Shown: one piece after another, positions 49,055 through 57,820 of the stretch
Numbering within the stretch: position 1 is the first letter of the stretch
Layout of the letters: the number at the start of each line of letters is the position of its first letter
NCBI RefSeq assembly: GCF_009720385.1
Contig: NZ_ML769302.1
Location: 434,001 to 498,000, forward strand
Length of the DNA stretch: 64,000 nucleotides
Direction: 5' to 3'
DNA from: Catellatospora vulcania
Lineage (GTDB): Bacteria > Actinomycetota > Actinomycetes > Mycobacteriales > Micromonosporaceae
Position numbers and translations under genes: made by a program
The notes under the pieces: model-generated
What the model saw: only the letters and a program-made list of their open reading frames with translations
What the model was told of the DNA's origin: nothing
Databases searched by the model: none

Positions 49055-51982
49055 TCAGATCGCCATGTCCACGAAGCGCGAGAAGTGCAGCTGCGCGGCG
49101 ACGGTGATGGTGTCGGTGGGGCCGTTGCGGTGCTTGGCCACGATGAAGTCCGCCTCGCCGGCCCGCGGCGACTCCTTGTCGTAGTAGTCGTCGCGGTGCA
49201 GCAGGATCACGACGTCGGCGTCCTGCTCGATCGAGCCGGACTCACGGAGGTCGGACAGCTGCGGGCGCTTGTCGGTGCGCTGCTCGGGGCCACGGTTCAG
49301 CTGGCTGACCGCGATCACCGGACACTCGACCTCCTTGGCCAGCAGTTTCAGGCCACGCGACAGCTCGGAGACCTCCTGCTGGCGGCTCTCGGTCTTCTTC
49401 GGCGAGCTCATCAGCTGGAGGTAGTCGACGACGATCAGCTTCAGGTTGTGCCGCTGCTTGAGACGGCGCGCCTTGGCCCGGATCTCCATCAGGTTCATGT
49501 TGGGCGTGTCGTCGACGAAGATCGGCGCCTCGGAGATCTCGCCCATGCAGCGGGCGAGCTTGGTCCAGTCGTCGTCGGACAGCTGCCCGGAGCGCAGCAC
49601 GTGCAGCGGAACCCGCGCCTCGGCCGACAGCAGACGCATCACGATCTCGGTCTTCGACATTTCCAGCGAGAAGATCGCGCTGGCCATGTCGGCCCGAACC
49701 GCAGCGTGGCGGGCGAAGTCCATGCTCGCGGTGCTGTTGTGCGTCGGGATCATCGACCTGCCCGCGAGGTAAAGGTGATCGTCATTGTCGACCGTCACGC
49801 AGCGCACGGGCACGCTGGGAATTGGCCGGACCGCGACGATGTACCGGCTGCCCGTCCGTTCGAGGTTTCTGGTCCGGCAGCGCTCCTTGTGGGCGAGCTT
49901 CTTGCGCTCCAGGCGGAAGATCTCGTCGGCCGTGGAGAAGTTCAGCGTGTACGCGGTCGAGGACTCGGCGGTCCGGCCCTTCACTTGCTTGGTGCTCACC
50001 GAGCAGCGGTAGCCGAGGCTGACGACCAGCTCCCGGACGCTGTCGAACAGCTTCTTACTGGTCACCGTGAACTGCAGGTTTCCGGCCGGCGCGACGGTCC
50101 CGTCGGTGTCCATCAGCCCGGCCAGCAGCGCCCGCCGCTGGGCCTCCGACGCGCGCAGGTAGGCGGTCGGCACATGCTTGTCGCCGAACACGCCAGCCGC
50201 GCGCAGGTAGCCGACGAACGATCCGTAGCGCTCGTGGCACGGTGCGCATCGACGGGCCGGGCCACCGGTGCCGGCAGTGACCCTTCCGCACGTCGCGCAA
50301 CCGTCTCGCGTGTCCGTGGGAACCATGCCCTTCGACCGGCCGCCGCACGACCGGCCGCACGTGTAGACGCTCGCGGCCTTGGGGGCGAACTTCCTGCCGC
50401 ACACCACGCACACCCGCTCGGGCAGCGGGGGCAGCTCGGGAACCTGGATCGAGTAGAGAAGCTGGCCGGACTCCGGATTCACGACGAATCCGTCGGACTC
50501 GAGGTAGGTCACCAGCTCCGGGTCTGCCGAGGTGATGCGGGCGGCACCGGAGTGACCGTCGCCGAGCCAGGCCCCCAGCGTGTACGGCGGAATCGGCAGG
50601 TCGTCCCGGTCGGGCAGGACCAGGGCGGACGCGTTCTCGACAGCGTGGTTGAGCCTGCCGTCGGTGGGATGCAGCAGCGTGGCCGCGATCTGCTCCGTGG
50701 TGACGGGCTCCGCGGGCGGGGCCGTGGTCTCCGCGTTCATCAGCCGGTTCACGCGCTGCGACAGGCCCGCGGCAAGCGCCTGCAGCGAGTAGGCGGGCAT
50801 GGCCCGGTGCCACGGCTTGCCGTTGCGCTCGTACTGCTGGACCTTCTTCTCCGCGGAGCCGACCTCGGCGGCGACCAGGTGCAGCACGTGCCGGAACCGC
50901 TGCCCGGCGAGTTCCACCGCTTCGCGGAGCGTCACCAGCTCGTCGGGACGCTCCATCGCCTCCCGGAGCACAGCCTCGGCGTCGATCCGCGCGTCGAGCG
51001 GCCACTGGTGGGTGGCCTTCGTCTCGGCACGCTGTCGGCGACTCGCCCGGGTCGTGGTCGTCCAGAGGTGTTCGGCGTCGGCGACGATGATCGAACCGTC
51101 AGAGAACTCGACCTCGTAACACGGACGCCCGTGCATGACGTCGAACGCGCGCAGCACCGTGGTCGGCCGCCCGTCGGCACCGATGAGCCGGTCGCCTGCC
51201 CTGACCTCGCCCATGGTCGTCCAGCCGTCCGGCGTCGGCAGGGGCGTGTCGACAGCAAGCGCCTTTCCGAGACCAGGGCGGCCGGCAACGATGATGAGCT
51301 GGCCCGGCTGGAGGCCGCTGAGGAGGCGGTCGAGGTCGCTGAAGCCGGTCGGCACGCCGCGCATGCTGCCGTCGGCCGCGCCCACCGCCTCGATCTCGTC
51401 GAGCGTCGGCTGGATCATGTCGGCGAGGATCGCGAAATCCTCGCTGACGCGGCGCTCGGTGACGTCGTAGATGGCCTGCTGGGCGAGGTCCACCACGTCG
51501 TCGACGTCGCGTCCCGAACCCGCCGCGGAGCCGTAGCCCAGCTGCACGATCTTCGTGCCGGCCTCGACCAGGCGGCGCAGCACGGCGCGCTCGCTGACGA
51601 TGCGGGCGTAGTAGGAAGCGTTGGCGGCGGTGGGCACCGTCGAGATGAGCGTGTGCAGGTACGGCGCGCCGCCGATGCGGGCCAGGTCGCCGGCGCTCTC
51701 GAGCACGGCCGCGACGGTGATCGCGTCGGCGGGCTCACCGCGGCCGTAGAGGCCGAGCACGGCGTCGAAGACGGTGGAGTGGGTGGGCCGGTAGAAGTCG
51801 TTGGCCCGCAGGATCTCGACCACGTCGGCGATGGCGTCCTTGGACAGCAGCATGCCCCCGAGCACGCACTGCTCCGCGGCCACGTCCTGCGGGGGAGTCT
51901 TCTCGAAGGGCACCTGTTCGGCCGCCGGGGCTGCCTGGACCGCGGTGAACTGCCCGCGTACGCCGTCCCCGACCGATGTCAC
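49055..51982 (-). CDS. dnaB: Replicative DNA helicase DnaB with an intein
   Basis: 975 residues before splicing, 466 after. DnaB unwinds DNA at the replication fork. The N-terminal domain (about 30-135) and the RecA-like helicase are complete; Walker A GRPGLGKS is split after Lys240 by the intein, so activity requires splicing. Walker B region LIVVDYLQLMS and the Arg-finger-containing C-terminus follow. The start GTG 51982 has GGGAGG 4-5 nt upstream. The promoter has a TTGTGC -35 and TAGGGT -10 with 17 nt between. DnaA boxes lie further upstream. Confidence 0.96.
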   Translation of the reverse strand: MTSVGDGVRGQFTAVQAAPAAEQVPFEKTPPQDVAAEQCVLGGMLLSKDAIADVVEILRANDFYRPTHSTVFDAVLGLYGRGEPADAITVAAVLESAGDLARIGGAPYLHTLISTVPTAANASYYARIVSERAVLRRLVEAGTKIVQLGYGSAAGSGRDVDDVVDLAQQAIYDVTERRVSEDFAILADMIQPTLDEIEAVGAADGSMRGVPTGFSDLDRLLSGLQPGQLIIVAGRPGLGKALAVDTPLPTPDGWTTMGEVRAGDRLIGADGRPTTVLRAFDVMHGRPCYEVEFSDGSIIVADAEHLWTTTTRASRRQRAETKATHQWPLDARIDAEAVLREAMERPDELVTLREAVELAGQRFRHVLHLVAAEVGSAEKKVQQYERNGKPWHRAMPAYSLQALAAGLSQRVNRLMNAETTAPPAEPVTTEQIAATLLHPTDGRLNHAVENASALVLPDRDDLPIPPYTLGAWLGDGHSGAARITSADPELVTYLESDGFVVNPESGQLLYSIQVPELPPLPERVCVVCGRKFAPKAASVYTCGRSCGGRSKGMVPTDTRDGCATCGRVTAGTGGPARRCAPCHERYGSFVGYLRAAGVFGDKHVPTAYLRASEAQRRALLAGLMDTDGTVAPAGNLQFTVTSKKLFDSVRELVVSLGYRCSVSTKQVKGRTAESSTAYTLNFSTADEIFRLERKKLAHKERCRTRNLERTGSRYIVAVRPIPSVPVRCVTVDNDDHLYLAGRSMIPTHNSTASMDFARHAAVRADMASAIFSLEMSKTEIVMRLLSAEARVPLHVLRSGQLSDDDWTKLARCMGEISEAPIFVDDTPNMNLMEIRAKARRLKQRHNLKLIVVDYLQLMSSPKKTESRQQEVSELSRGLKLLAKEVECPVIAVSQLNRGPEQRTDKRPQLSDLRESGSIEQDADVVILLHRDDYYDKESPRAGEADFIVAKHRNGPTDTITVAAQLHFSRFVDMAI
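49736..51262 (-). other. DnaB intein, class 3, with LAGLIDADG endonuclease and two Cys knuckles
   Basis: 509 residues (DnaB 241-749). It starts with Ala, not Cys/Ser, and ends IPTHN followed by Ser+1. The class 3 WCT set is present: Trp307 in EHLW, Cys728 in VRCVTVD and Thr747 in PTHN. Endonuclease motifs LGAWLGDGH (469-477) and LLAGLMDTDG (619-628) are intact. Between them two four-Cys clusters occur: Cys525/528/542/546 and Cys562/565/579/582. Insertion is at the Walker A loop, a standard DnaB intein site. Confidence 0.92.
50237..50410 (-). other. Region encoding the two Cys knuckles of the intein
   Basis: Spacing CX2CX13CX3C and CX2CX13CX2C, likely binding zinc. Residues 525-582 of the precursor. 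Confidence 0.75.
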
Positions 51983-52011
51983 GGCGCCTCCCTCACAACC
52001 CGATTCGATTG

Positions 52012-52040
52012 ACCCTAGGCGCGTGAATCACCCCGCACAA
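52012..52040 (-). promoter_or_regulatory. dnaB promoter
   Basis: On the minus strand TTGTGC (52040-52035), 17 nt, TAGGGT (52017-52012). Transcription would begin ~22 nt before the GTG. Confidence 0.6.
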
Positions 52041-52070
52041 ACACCCCCGTGGACGAGGCTGGGGGCAACC

Positions 52071-52147
52071 TGTGGACAACCCGCCCCAGCCTGTGGGGGA
52101 CCCTGTGCACAGCCTGTGGACAACTTTCGCCCACACGCTGTGGATAA
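52071..52147. promoter_or_regulatory. DnaA-box cluster upstream of dnaB
   Basis: TGTGGACAA at 52071-52079 and 52115-52123, TGTGGATAA at 52139-52147, and the weaker TGTGGGGGA at 52092-52100, all in one orientation. They start ~31 bp upstream of the dnaB -35 box. The rest of 51983-52302 holds the two divergent promoters and moderately AT-rich sequence. Confidence 0.7.
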
Positions 52148-52267
52148 CGCTCTGACCTGGTCTTTCGATGCGCACAGGCTGTGCAAACAAGATTCTTTCC
52201 AAGATTTTCGCGCGGCGTGGCGTAGATCATAAGATCGCTGGTTGCCTATTCTCGCCGGTTCGGGGGA

Positions 52268-52296
52268 TTGCCCGGGATATCGGTCTCCGCCAGGCT
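52268..52296 (+). promoter_or_regulatory. Promoter of the gene at 52303, leaderless arrangement
   Basis: TTGCCC (52268-52273), 17 nt, CAGGCT (52291-52296), 6 nt, GTG 52303. Confidence 0.55.
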
Positions 52297-52302
52297 CCGA
52301 CC

Positions 52303-52971
52303 GTGGGATATCCGGATTGGTCGTCTCAGGGTGACGGCTGGGGAGCGCAGCAGCCTGCCGCGCCGAACATCAGGGCGGGCGGCTGGCCGCAGCCGTCGGA
52401 CCCCACGGTTCCCCGGCAGGGCAACGCGGCCGACCGCTATCGCTCCGCCGACCACCAGGATGCGGATGCCGGCTACGGCTCGAGCCCCGGCTACGGCCCC
52501 GCCGCCGACGCCGGATTCCACACGTACGTGACCGACGAGAACTACGACGGCTACGACGACCGCTGGCCGGACAACCTCACCAACCTCCGGCCACCGGAGA
52601 CCCGCACAGGCTACGACACGGGTTACGACGAGCCGCACCGCACCGAGCGCGACTACTGGACCGCGATGCTCTGGGCGGCGGGCTTCTACGCCGTGCCACT
52701 GCTGGTGCTGATCGTGCGGGCGCTGCTGCTGTCCGGCGACTCCGACCCGGCCTGCATCGCGGCCGGACTCGGCGGCTGCGAGTCGCCCCGGTCCGGCGCC
52801 CTCGGCGATCTCATCGCCGAGGCCCCCCGCTGGGGTCTGGCCCTGCTCGGCGCGCTGGCCATGGCGGCGGTGCTGCGCTGGGTCAGCGACAGCTGGCGTG
52901 CGGTCACCATCGGGTTCTGCTCGGCCGTGGTGGCCGGCGGCGCGACGACTGTCCTGCTCAGCATCATCTGA
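52303..52971 (+). CDS. Membrane protein with Tyr/Asp/Gly-rich N-terminus
   Basis: 222 residues. The N-terminal ~120 residues are hydrophilic, rich in Gly, Tyr, Asp and Pro (GYGSSPGYGPAADAGF; NYDGYDDRW). Three membrane helices follow: about 122-143, 176-190 and 198-220. Similar proteins sit near dnaB in Micromonosporaceae but have no assigned function. GTG 52303 is supported by a -35/-10 pair and leaderless spacing. Confidence 0.65.
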   Translation: MGYPDWSSQGDGWGAQQPAAPNIRAGGWPQPSDPTVPRQGNAADRYRSADHQDADAGYGSSPGYGPAADAGFHTYVTDENYDGYDDRWPDNLTNLRPPETRTGYDTGYDEPHRTERDYWTAMLWAAGFYAVPLLVLIVRALLLSGDSDPACIAAGLGGCESPRSGALGDLIAEAPRWGLALLGALAMAAVLRWVSDSWRAVTIGFCSAVVAGGATTVLLSII

Positions 52972-53141
52972 GGCGTTCTCGCCAGATCACGGCAAGCGCA
53001 CGGTTTGGTCACGACCGGTTCCGCTTTCGTCTCAGGTACGCGTCATAAGCGGTAAATGATCATCGCTGCGCTTCCCATGAAGTCCGGTATCCGACCCGGC
53101 CGGAATCATCCGGCCCGGAACCGGCTTCACGGGAGGTCCCG

Positions 53142-54593
53142 ATGAGACTGAAGAGTTCCGCGGTCGCACTCTGCACCGTGCTCGCCCTGGCCGGCTGCAG
53201 TTCGAGCAAAGCGCCCGACAGCGCGCCACGCCCACCCGCCGGCGGCGACGGCGCGCAGAACGAGGCCGGCCCGCAGCGTCCCGAGCGTGACGACCTGTCC
53301 ACCTTCGCGCTCGACGTCGACACCGCCTCGTACGGCTACGCCGCCGGCCGCCTGCGCGACGGCCGCCGGCCCGACCCGGACACCGTCCGGCCCGAGGAGT
53401 TCGTCAACTCCTTCGACCAGCACTACCCGCAGCCGAAGGGCGACGGCTTCGCCGTGCACGTGGACGGCACCCGGCTGCCCGCCTCGCACGAGGCCTCCGG
53501 CGACACCCGGCTGCTGCGCATCGGCCTGCAGACCCGCGGCGAGGACAGCGAGCAGCGCAAGGACGCCGCGCTCACCTTCGTCATCGACGTGTCCGGGTCC
53601 ATGGCCGACCCGGACCGCCTCGGCCTGGTGCAGGACGCCCTGCACACGCTCGTCGACCAGCTGCGGCCCACCGACGCGGTGGCGATCGTGACCTTCAACG
53701 ACCGGGCCAAGGTGGTCCGCGAGATGACCCGGGTCGCCGAGAAGCAGCGCCTGCACGACGCCATCGACTCGCTGCGGGCCGGCGGCAGCACCAACCTCGG
53801 CGACGGCCTGGTCACCGGCTACGAGACCGCGCGGGACGGGTTCCGGCAGGGCTACAGCAACCGGGTCATCCTGCTCTCCGACGGTCTGGCCAACACCGGC
53901 ACCACCGACGCGGACCGCATGCTGCGCCAGGTCCGCGAGGAGGCGGACAAGGAGATCGCGCTGCTGGGCGTGGGTGTCGGCAGCGACTACGGCGACGACC
54001 TGATGGAGCGGCTGGCCGACCGCGGCGACGGGTTCGTGGTGTACGTCTCCGAGCGCCGCCAGGCCCGGGACGTCTTCGTAAGGCGGCTGCCGGCCACCCT
54101 GGCGCTGCGGGCGATGGACGCCAAGGCGCAGGTCCAGTTCGACCCGAAGAGCGTCGCGTCGTACGAGCTGGTCGGCTACGAGAACCGCAAGGTCGCCGAC
54201 GACGACTTCCGCAACGACCGCGTCGACGGCGGCGAGGTCGGCCCCGGCCACTCGGTGACCGCGCTCTACCTGGTGCGCCTGACGCCCGAGGCCGCCGGCC
54301 GGGTCGCCGAGGTGCGGGTGCGGTGGCTGGACCCGAGCACGAAGCAGCCTTCCGAGACGTACGAGTCGATCGCCGTCGGCGACCTGTCCGGCGACTTCGC
54401 CTCGGCCGACGCGCGGCTGCGGGTGTGTTACGCGGCGGCATTCTTCGCCGTGGCGCTTCGCGGAGGTGACGGCGCCCGCGCCGTGCAGCTGGCCGACCTC
54501 GCGAAGATCGCCGACGACGCCGCCGGCCGCCTAGACGAGCGGCCCGTCGACGATCTCGCCGACCTCATCCACACCGCCCAGCGCCTGTTCTGA
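53142..54593 (+). CDS. YfbK-like vWA lipoprotein
   Basis: 483 residues. Lipobox LAGC with Cys19. The N-terminal vWF-A-associated domain (STFALDVDTASYGYAAGRLR, 53-72) leads to a vWA domain with MIDAS DVSGSM (149-154) and LLSDGLANTGTT. A C-terminal DUF3520-like region (SYELVGYENRKVADDDF) follows. The protein should bind a divalent metal and ligand outside the membrane; the ligand is unknown. GGGAGG precedes ATG 53142. A strong terminator follows. Confidence 0.85.
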   Translation: MRLKSSAVALCTVLALAGCSSSKAPDSAPRPPAGGDGAQNEAGPQRPERDDLSTFALDVDTASYGYAAGRLRDGRRPDPDTVRPEEFVNSFDQHYPQPKGDGFAVHVDGTRLPASHEASGDTRLLRIGLQTRGEDSEQRKDAALTFVIDVSGSMADPDRLGLVQDALHTLVDQLRPTDAVAIVTFNDRAKVVREMTRVAEKQRLHDAIDSLRAGGSTNLGDGLVTGYETARDGFRQGYSNRVILLSDGLANTGTTDADRMLRQVREEADKEIALLGVGVGSDYGDDLMERLADRGDGFVVYVSERRQARDVFVRRLPATLALRAMDAKAQVQFDPKSVASYELVGYENRKVADDDFRNDRVDGGEVGPGHSVTALYLVRLTPEAAGRVAEVRVRWLDPSTKQPSETYESIAVGDLSGDFASADARLRVCYAAAFFAVALRGGDGARAVQLADLAKIADDAAGRLDERPVDDLADLIHTAQRLF

Positions 54594-54605
54594 CCGGGAA
54601 CGGAA

Positions 54606-54639
54606 GCAGGCCCCCGGACCGAGTGGTCCGGGGGCCTGC
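54606..54639. terminator. Bidirectional terminator, 15-bp stem
   Basis: Arms 54606-54620 and 54625-54639, loop GAGT, between the convergent vWA gene and rplI. Confidence 0.8.
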
Positions 54640-54656
54640 CGCGTGTTGCGAGTGCC

Positions 54657-55106
54657 TTACTTGGAGGCGACCACGTTCAGGTTGAACTTGGCGGTCACGT
54701 CCGGGTGCAGCTTGATCTGCACCGTGTAGCCGCCGGTCGACTTGATGGCGGCCGGCAGCTCGATCTTGCGCTTGTCCAGCGCGGGGCCACCGGCGGAGCG
54801 AACCGCCTCGGCGACCTCGTTCGCGGTCACGGAGCCGAACAGACGGCCGCCCTGGCCGGCACGCGCCGACAGGGTGACCTTCAGGCCCTCGAGCTGCGCC
54901 TTGAGCTCGTTGGCGTGACCCAGGTCGCGGACCTCGCGAGCCCCGCGGGCCCGCTTGATCGAGTCGACCTGCTTCTCCGCGCCCTTGGTCCACAGGATCG
55001 CGAAACCCTGGGGGAGCAGGTAGTTACGGCCGAAGCCGTCCTTGACCTCAACGATGTCACCGGGCGTGCCGAGACCGGACACCTCGTGCGTCAGAATGAT
55101 CTTCAT
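54657..55106 (-). CDS. rplI: 50S ribosomal protein L9
   Basis: 149 residues. MKIILTHEVSGLGTPGDIVEVKDGFGRNYLLPQG is split here for length: the N-terminal domain opens MKIILTHEV and has GRNYLLPQG, followed by the long central helix and C-terminal domain. A good Shine-Dalgarno sequence (AGGAGGG) precedes the ATG. It is the last gene of the rpsF-ssb-rpsR-rplI operon. Confidence 0.97.
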   Translation of the reverse strand: MKIILTHEVSGLGTPGDIVEVKDGFGRNYLLPQGFAILWTKGAEKQVDSIKRARGAREVRDLGHANELKAQLEGLKVTLSARAGQGGRLFGSVTANEVAEAVRSAGGPALDKRKIELPAAIKSTGGYTVQIKLHPDVTAKFNLNVVASK

Positions 55107-55120
55107 CAGGTGCCCTCCTC

Positions 55121-55360
55121 TCAGCGACCGGTGGTGGTGTACGGCAGGAGCGCCATCTCGCGGGCGTTCTTGACCGCCCGAGCGATCTGCCGCTGCTGCT
55201 GCGTGGTCACGCCGGTCACCCGCCGAGCGCGGATCTTGCCGCGGTCGGAGATGAACTTGCGCAGCAGCGCGGTGTCCTTGTAGTCGATGTAGGTGATCCC
55301 CTCCTTGTCGAGAGGGTTCACCTTCTTTTTCGGTTTGCGCAGGGCCGCAGCCTTCGCCAT
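55121..55360 (-). CDS. rpsR: 30S ribosomal protein S18 (cysteine-free form)
   Basis: 79 residues. The core [21 protein letters not shown] is conserved. The N-terminus has [13 protein letters not shown] where zinc-binding S18 proteins have CxxC, and there is no cysteine in the protein at all, so this is the zinc-independent C- form. It lies 14 nt upstream of rplI in the operon. Confidence 0.96.
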   Translation of the reverse strand: MAKAAALRKPKKKVNPLDKEGITYIDYKDTALLRKFISDRGKIRARRVTGVTTQQQRQIARAVKNAREMALLPYTTTGR

Positions 55361-55412
55361 GATCTCTACCTCAGTCTTTTTCCACTGACCGGGGACCGCG
55401 TTCGGTCACCTG

Positions 55413-55934
55413 TCAGAACGGTGGCTCGTCGTCGAAATTGCCACCCGAACCGCCTGCGGGAGCAGCCGTGGCCCACGGGTCGTCGGAGAAGCCTCCGCCG
55501 CCGCCGCTGGAGCTGTTGCCGCCGCCGCTGGAGCCGGAGCCGTAGCCCCCACCGCCTCCGCCGCCGGAACGCGACATCTTCTGCACCTTCGCCGTGGCAT
55601 ACCGCAGCGACGGGCCGATCTCGTCGACTTCCAGCTCGTAGACCGTGCGCTTCTCGCCTTCCTTCGTCTCGTACGACCGCTGACGCAGCCGTCCGGAGAC
55701 GATGACGCGGGAGCCCTTCTGCAGCGACTCGGCTACGTTCTCCGCCAACTGCCGCCACATGTTGCACGACAGGAAGAGCGGCTCGCCGTCCTTCCACTCG
55801 CCGGACGCGCGGTCCAGCGTGCGGGGGGTCGATGCGAGACGGAACTTCGCCACAGCCGCACCCGACGGGGTGAAGCGCAGCTCAGGGTCGTCGACAAGAT
55901 TGCCGATGACCGTGATGGTGGTTTCTCCAGCCAT
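55413..55934 (-). CDS. ssb: Single-stranded DNA-binding protein
   Basis: 173 residues. OB fold at 1-110 ([38 protein letters not shown]). A Gly/Ser-rich linker (about 120-158) ends in the acidic tip DDEPPF that recruits repair and replication partners. ATG 55934 follows GGAGAAGG. It is in the ribosomal protein operon. Confidence 0.96.
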   Translation of the reverse strand: MAGETTITVIGNLVDDPELRFTPSGAAVAKFRLASTPRTLDRASGEWKDGEPLFLSCNMWRQLAENVAESLQKGSRVIVSGRLRQRSYETKEGEKRTVYELEVDEIGPSLRYATAKVQKMSRSGGGGGGGYGSGSSGGGNSSSGGGGGFSDDPWATAAPAGGSGGNFDDEPPF

Positions 55935-56032
55935 GACCTTCTCCTCGGTTCACATTTGTTCTGCCGCAAAGGTTCCCACAGGGATGCGACAGCACACGTG
56001 AAGTGGTCCGGGCGTCGCGATTGTCAGGAAGT

Positions 56033-56323
56033 TCAGCGAACTTCCGGACGGATGACCTTGGTGCGCAGCACCGACTCGTTGAGTCGCAGCTGGCGGTCCA
56101 GCTCGGCAACGGCCGCAGGCGTGGCCTGCAGGTCGATGACGGCGTAGATGCCCTCGGCCTTCTTGTTGATCTCGAACGAGAGCCGGCGACGGCCCCACAC
56201 GTCGAGCTTCTCGACCGAACCACCCGACGTGCGGATCACGTTGAGGTACGTGTCCAGGGACGGGGCGACGGTGCGCTCCTCGAGACTGGGGTCGAGGATG
56301 ACCATTACTTCGTAGTGACGCAA
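56033..56323 (-). CDS. rpsF: 30S ribosomal protein S6
   Basis: 96 residues. It has [18 protein letters not shown] at the start and [20 protein letters not shown] in the middle. The TTG start follows AGGAGGTGAG at the right distance; the in-frame ATG seven codons in would cut the first strand. It begins the operon rpsF-ssb-rpsR-rplI. Confidence 0.96.
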   Translation of the reverse strand: MRHYEVMVILDPSLEERTVAPSLDTYLNVIRTSGGSVEKLDVWGRRRLSFEINKKAEGIYAVIDLQATPAAVAELDRQLRLNESVLRTKVIRPEVR

Positions 56324-56531
56324 GACGTACTCACCTCCTATGGGCTTGGCGAGGCCGGTGACCGGCCTCTTCGGCTACGGACTGTCCGTAGCAGGAGGTC
56401 TGCGTCGTTCCATGCGAATGCCGCGGGATCTGCCCGCGGCACACGGAACCCGGCTATGTTACCTGGTCGGCCGCCCGCCCCCGCCGTCGCCGTCCCCGGC
56501 CGGGCCTGCTCCCCACGCCCGATCCGGCCCA

Positions 56532-56606
56532 GATCACCCGACTTGCCAGGCAGATGGGCGTATGAGCGGCCAAGATACGCCCGATTGCCTGGCAAGTCGG
56601 ACGATC
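56532..56606. repeat. 75-bp palindromic element, copy 3 (intergenic)
   Basis: Arms pair at 19 of 21 positions; borders GATC...GATC. It is the most symmetric of the three copies and sits in the 473-bp gap between rpsF and the next gene upstream. Confidence 0.85.
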
Positions 56607-56654
56607 AAGGCGGGGCCGGCGGGCGGGGCCGGTCGGGATGTCGACAGACGAAGC

Positions 56655-56784
56655 GAGACGCGGCCACCTGATCCAGGTGACCGCGTCTCGTGAGGAGGAC
56701 CGCGGGGCGTTTCCGTCCGAACTGCTGGGTGGGACCTGGGGAGGAACGACCACACCGACGATGTTGGAAAGAAGCGCCCCGCGG
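56655..56784. other. Structured intergenic region
   Basis: Two strong stems: 56655-56670 with 56674-56689 (16 bp, one mismatch, 3-nt loop) and 56700-56709 with 56775-56784 (perfect 10 bp enclosing ~65 nt). It lies just after the stop of the gene at 56797 on the minus strand and could be its terminator or a small RNA. Confidence 0.45.
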
Positions 56785-56796
56785 AGTATTTAAATT

Positions 56797-57639
56797 TTAC
56801 GCGAACTCTGCCCGAGTTGCTCGCTGAGCGATAATAGCGCGGATTGCCCCGGCTGCGACACCAACGACACACACTGTCGCGATAATTGCAAGAAGTCCGA
56901 TTGGACCCTTATCCGGAGAGTTCACGGACGAGAGGGTCGCGTCGATCTTCGACGAATCCTGACCGACCACCGTCCCCTTCGGCGACTCCTCCGGCGCTGG
57001 CTCGGTCTCGCCGCCCTGCGGTGCCGGGTCCTCGAACAGCGGGCTTCCCGTGGGGTCCGGCACGTTCACCGTCTCGCCGCCGTCGCCGGGCACCTCAGCG
57101 GGGGTGGTCTGCCGGTTGCCGCCGGCCGACTGGCCCGCGCCCTTCGTGGGGCTGGGCTTGGCGGACGGCTTCTTGCTCGGCGTCGACCCGCTGCCCTGCC
57201 CGCCGCCGCTGCTGCCGGAGCTGCTGCCCGACGGGGAGGTCGAGCGGCTGACCACGTCGACCGTCAGCGGTTCGAAGGTCGGGTTCAGGTTCAGCAGGCA
57301 CTCGGGCACCATGGCCACCTTGACCGGGCCGCGGTGGAACTGCACCTCGACCGTCTCGCCGTCGGAGACCGTCGCGCTGTCCTTGCCGTCGATCTGCAGC
57401 GTCGCGCCCTGGCCCAGGCCGTTGGTCAGGCGCACCTTGGACTCGGCGGCGACAGTGATCTTCGTGGTGGCCGGCTTGGAGCCGCACAGCAGCAGGCCAA
57501 GACCGCCGCCGCTGAAGCTGACGCCGGGCGCCGCCTCGGGTTCCACGGCCCCGGCCGGGCTGGCGCCGAGCAGCGGCAGGCCCACGAGCAGGCCGGCCGC
57601 CGCGAAGGCCGCGGCTCGTCGACGGATGGCGTACGACAT
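56797..57639 (-). CDS. Secreted, membrane-anchored protein with Ser/Pro-rich stalk
   Basis: 280 residues. Signal peptide (about 1-32, ending ASPAGA), a small beta-rich domain (about 40-130: [20 protein letters not shown]), a Ser/Gly/Pro/Lys-rich stalk (about 135-225) and a C-terminal membrane helix ([22 protein letters not shown]) followed by a short basic end. This layout resembles a cell-wall or membrane-anchored surface protein. There is no LPXTG. Function unknown. ATG 57639 gives the signal peptide. Confidence 0.7.
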   Translation of the reverse strand: MSYAIRRRAAAFAAAGLLVGLPLLGASPAGAVEPEAAPGVSFSGGGLGLLLCGSKPATTKITVAAESKVRLTNGLGQGATLQIDGKDSATVSDGETVEVQFHRGPVKVAMVPECLLNLNPTFEPLTVDVVSRSTSPSGSSSGSSGGGQGSGSTPSKKPSAKPSPTKGAGQSAGGNRQTTPAEVPGDGGETVNVPDPTGSPLFEDPAPQGGETEPAPEESPKGTVVGQDSSKIDATLSSVNSPDKGPIGLLAIIATVCVVGVAAGAIRAIIAQRATRAEFA

Positions 57640-57808
57640 GACGCATCTCCCCCTGGGGCGTGCGCCCCGGATCCGGTCGCCTCGCGGGGGGCGAGGAGGC
57701 ACGCCCCGCAGGTTCCCCGGCTGGGGGAGCACGGTGCGGCATTGGAATCAACGCAACAAACCGGCTCCGGTTGCGCATGCGACCACAGCGCATGCCGCGG
57801 GGAGCGGT

Positions 57809-57814
57809 AATACT
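57809..57814 (+). promoter_or_regulatory. -10 box AATACT, leaderless arrangement
   Basis: AATACT, 6 nt, ATG 57821, in the 181-nt gap that follows the divergent gene. Confidence 0.45.
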
Positions 57815-57820
57815 GGTCGA

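Noticed and set aside
52013-52302. Possible chromosomal origin
   Set aside because: DnaA boxes are few, in one orientation, and lie at dnaB, not between rpmH/dnaA and dnaN where actinobacterial oriC is found.
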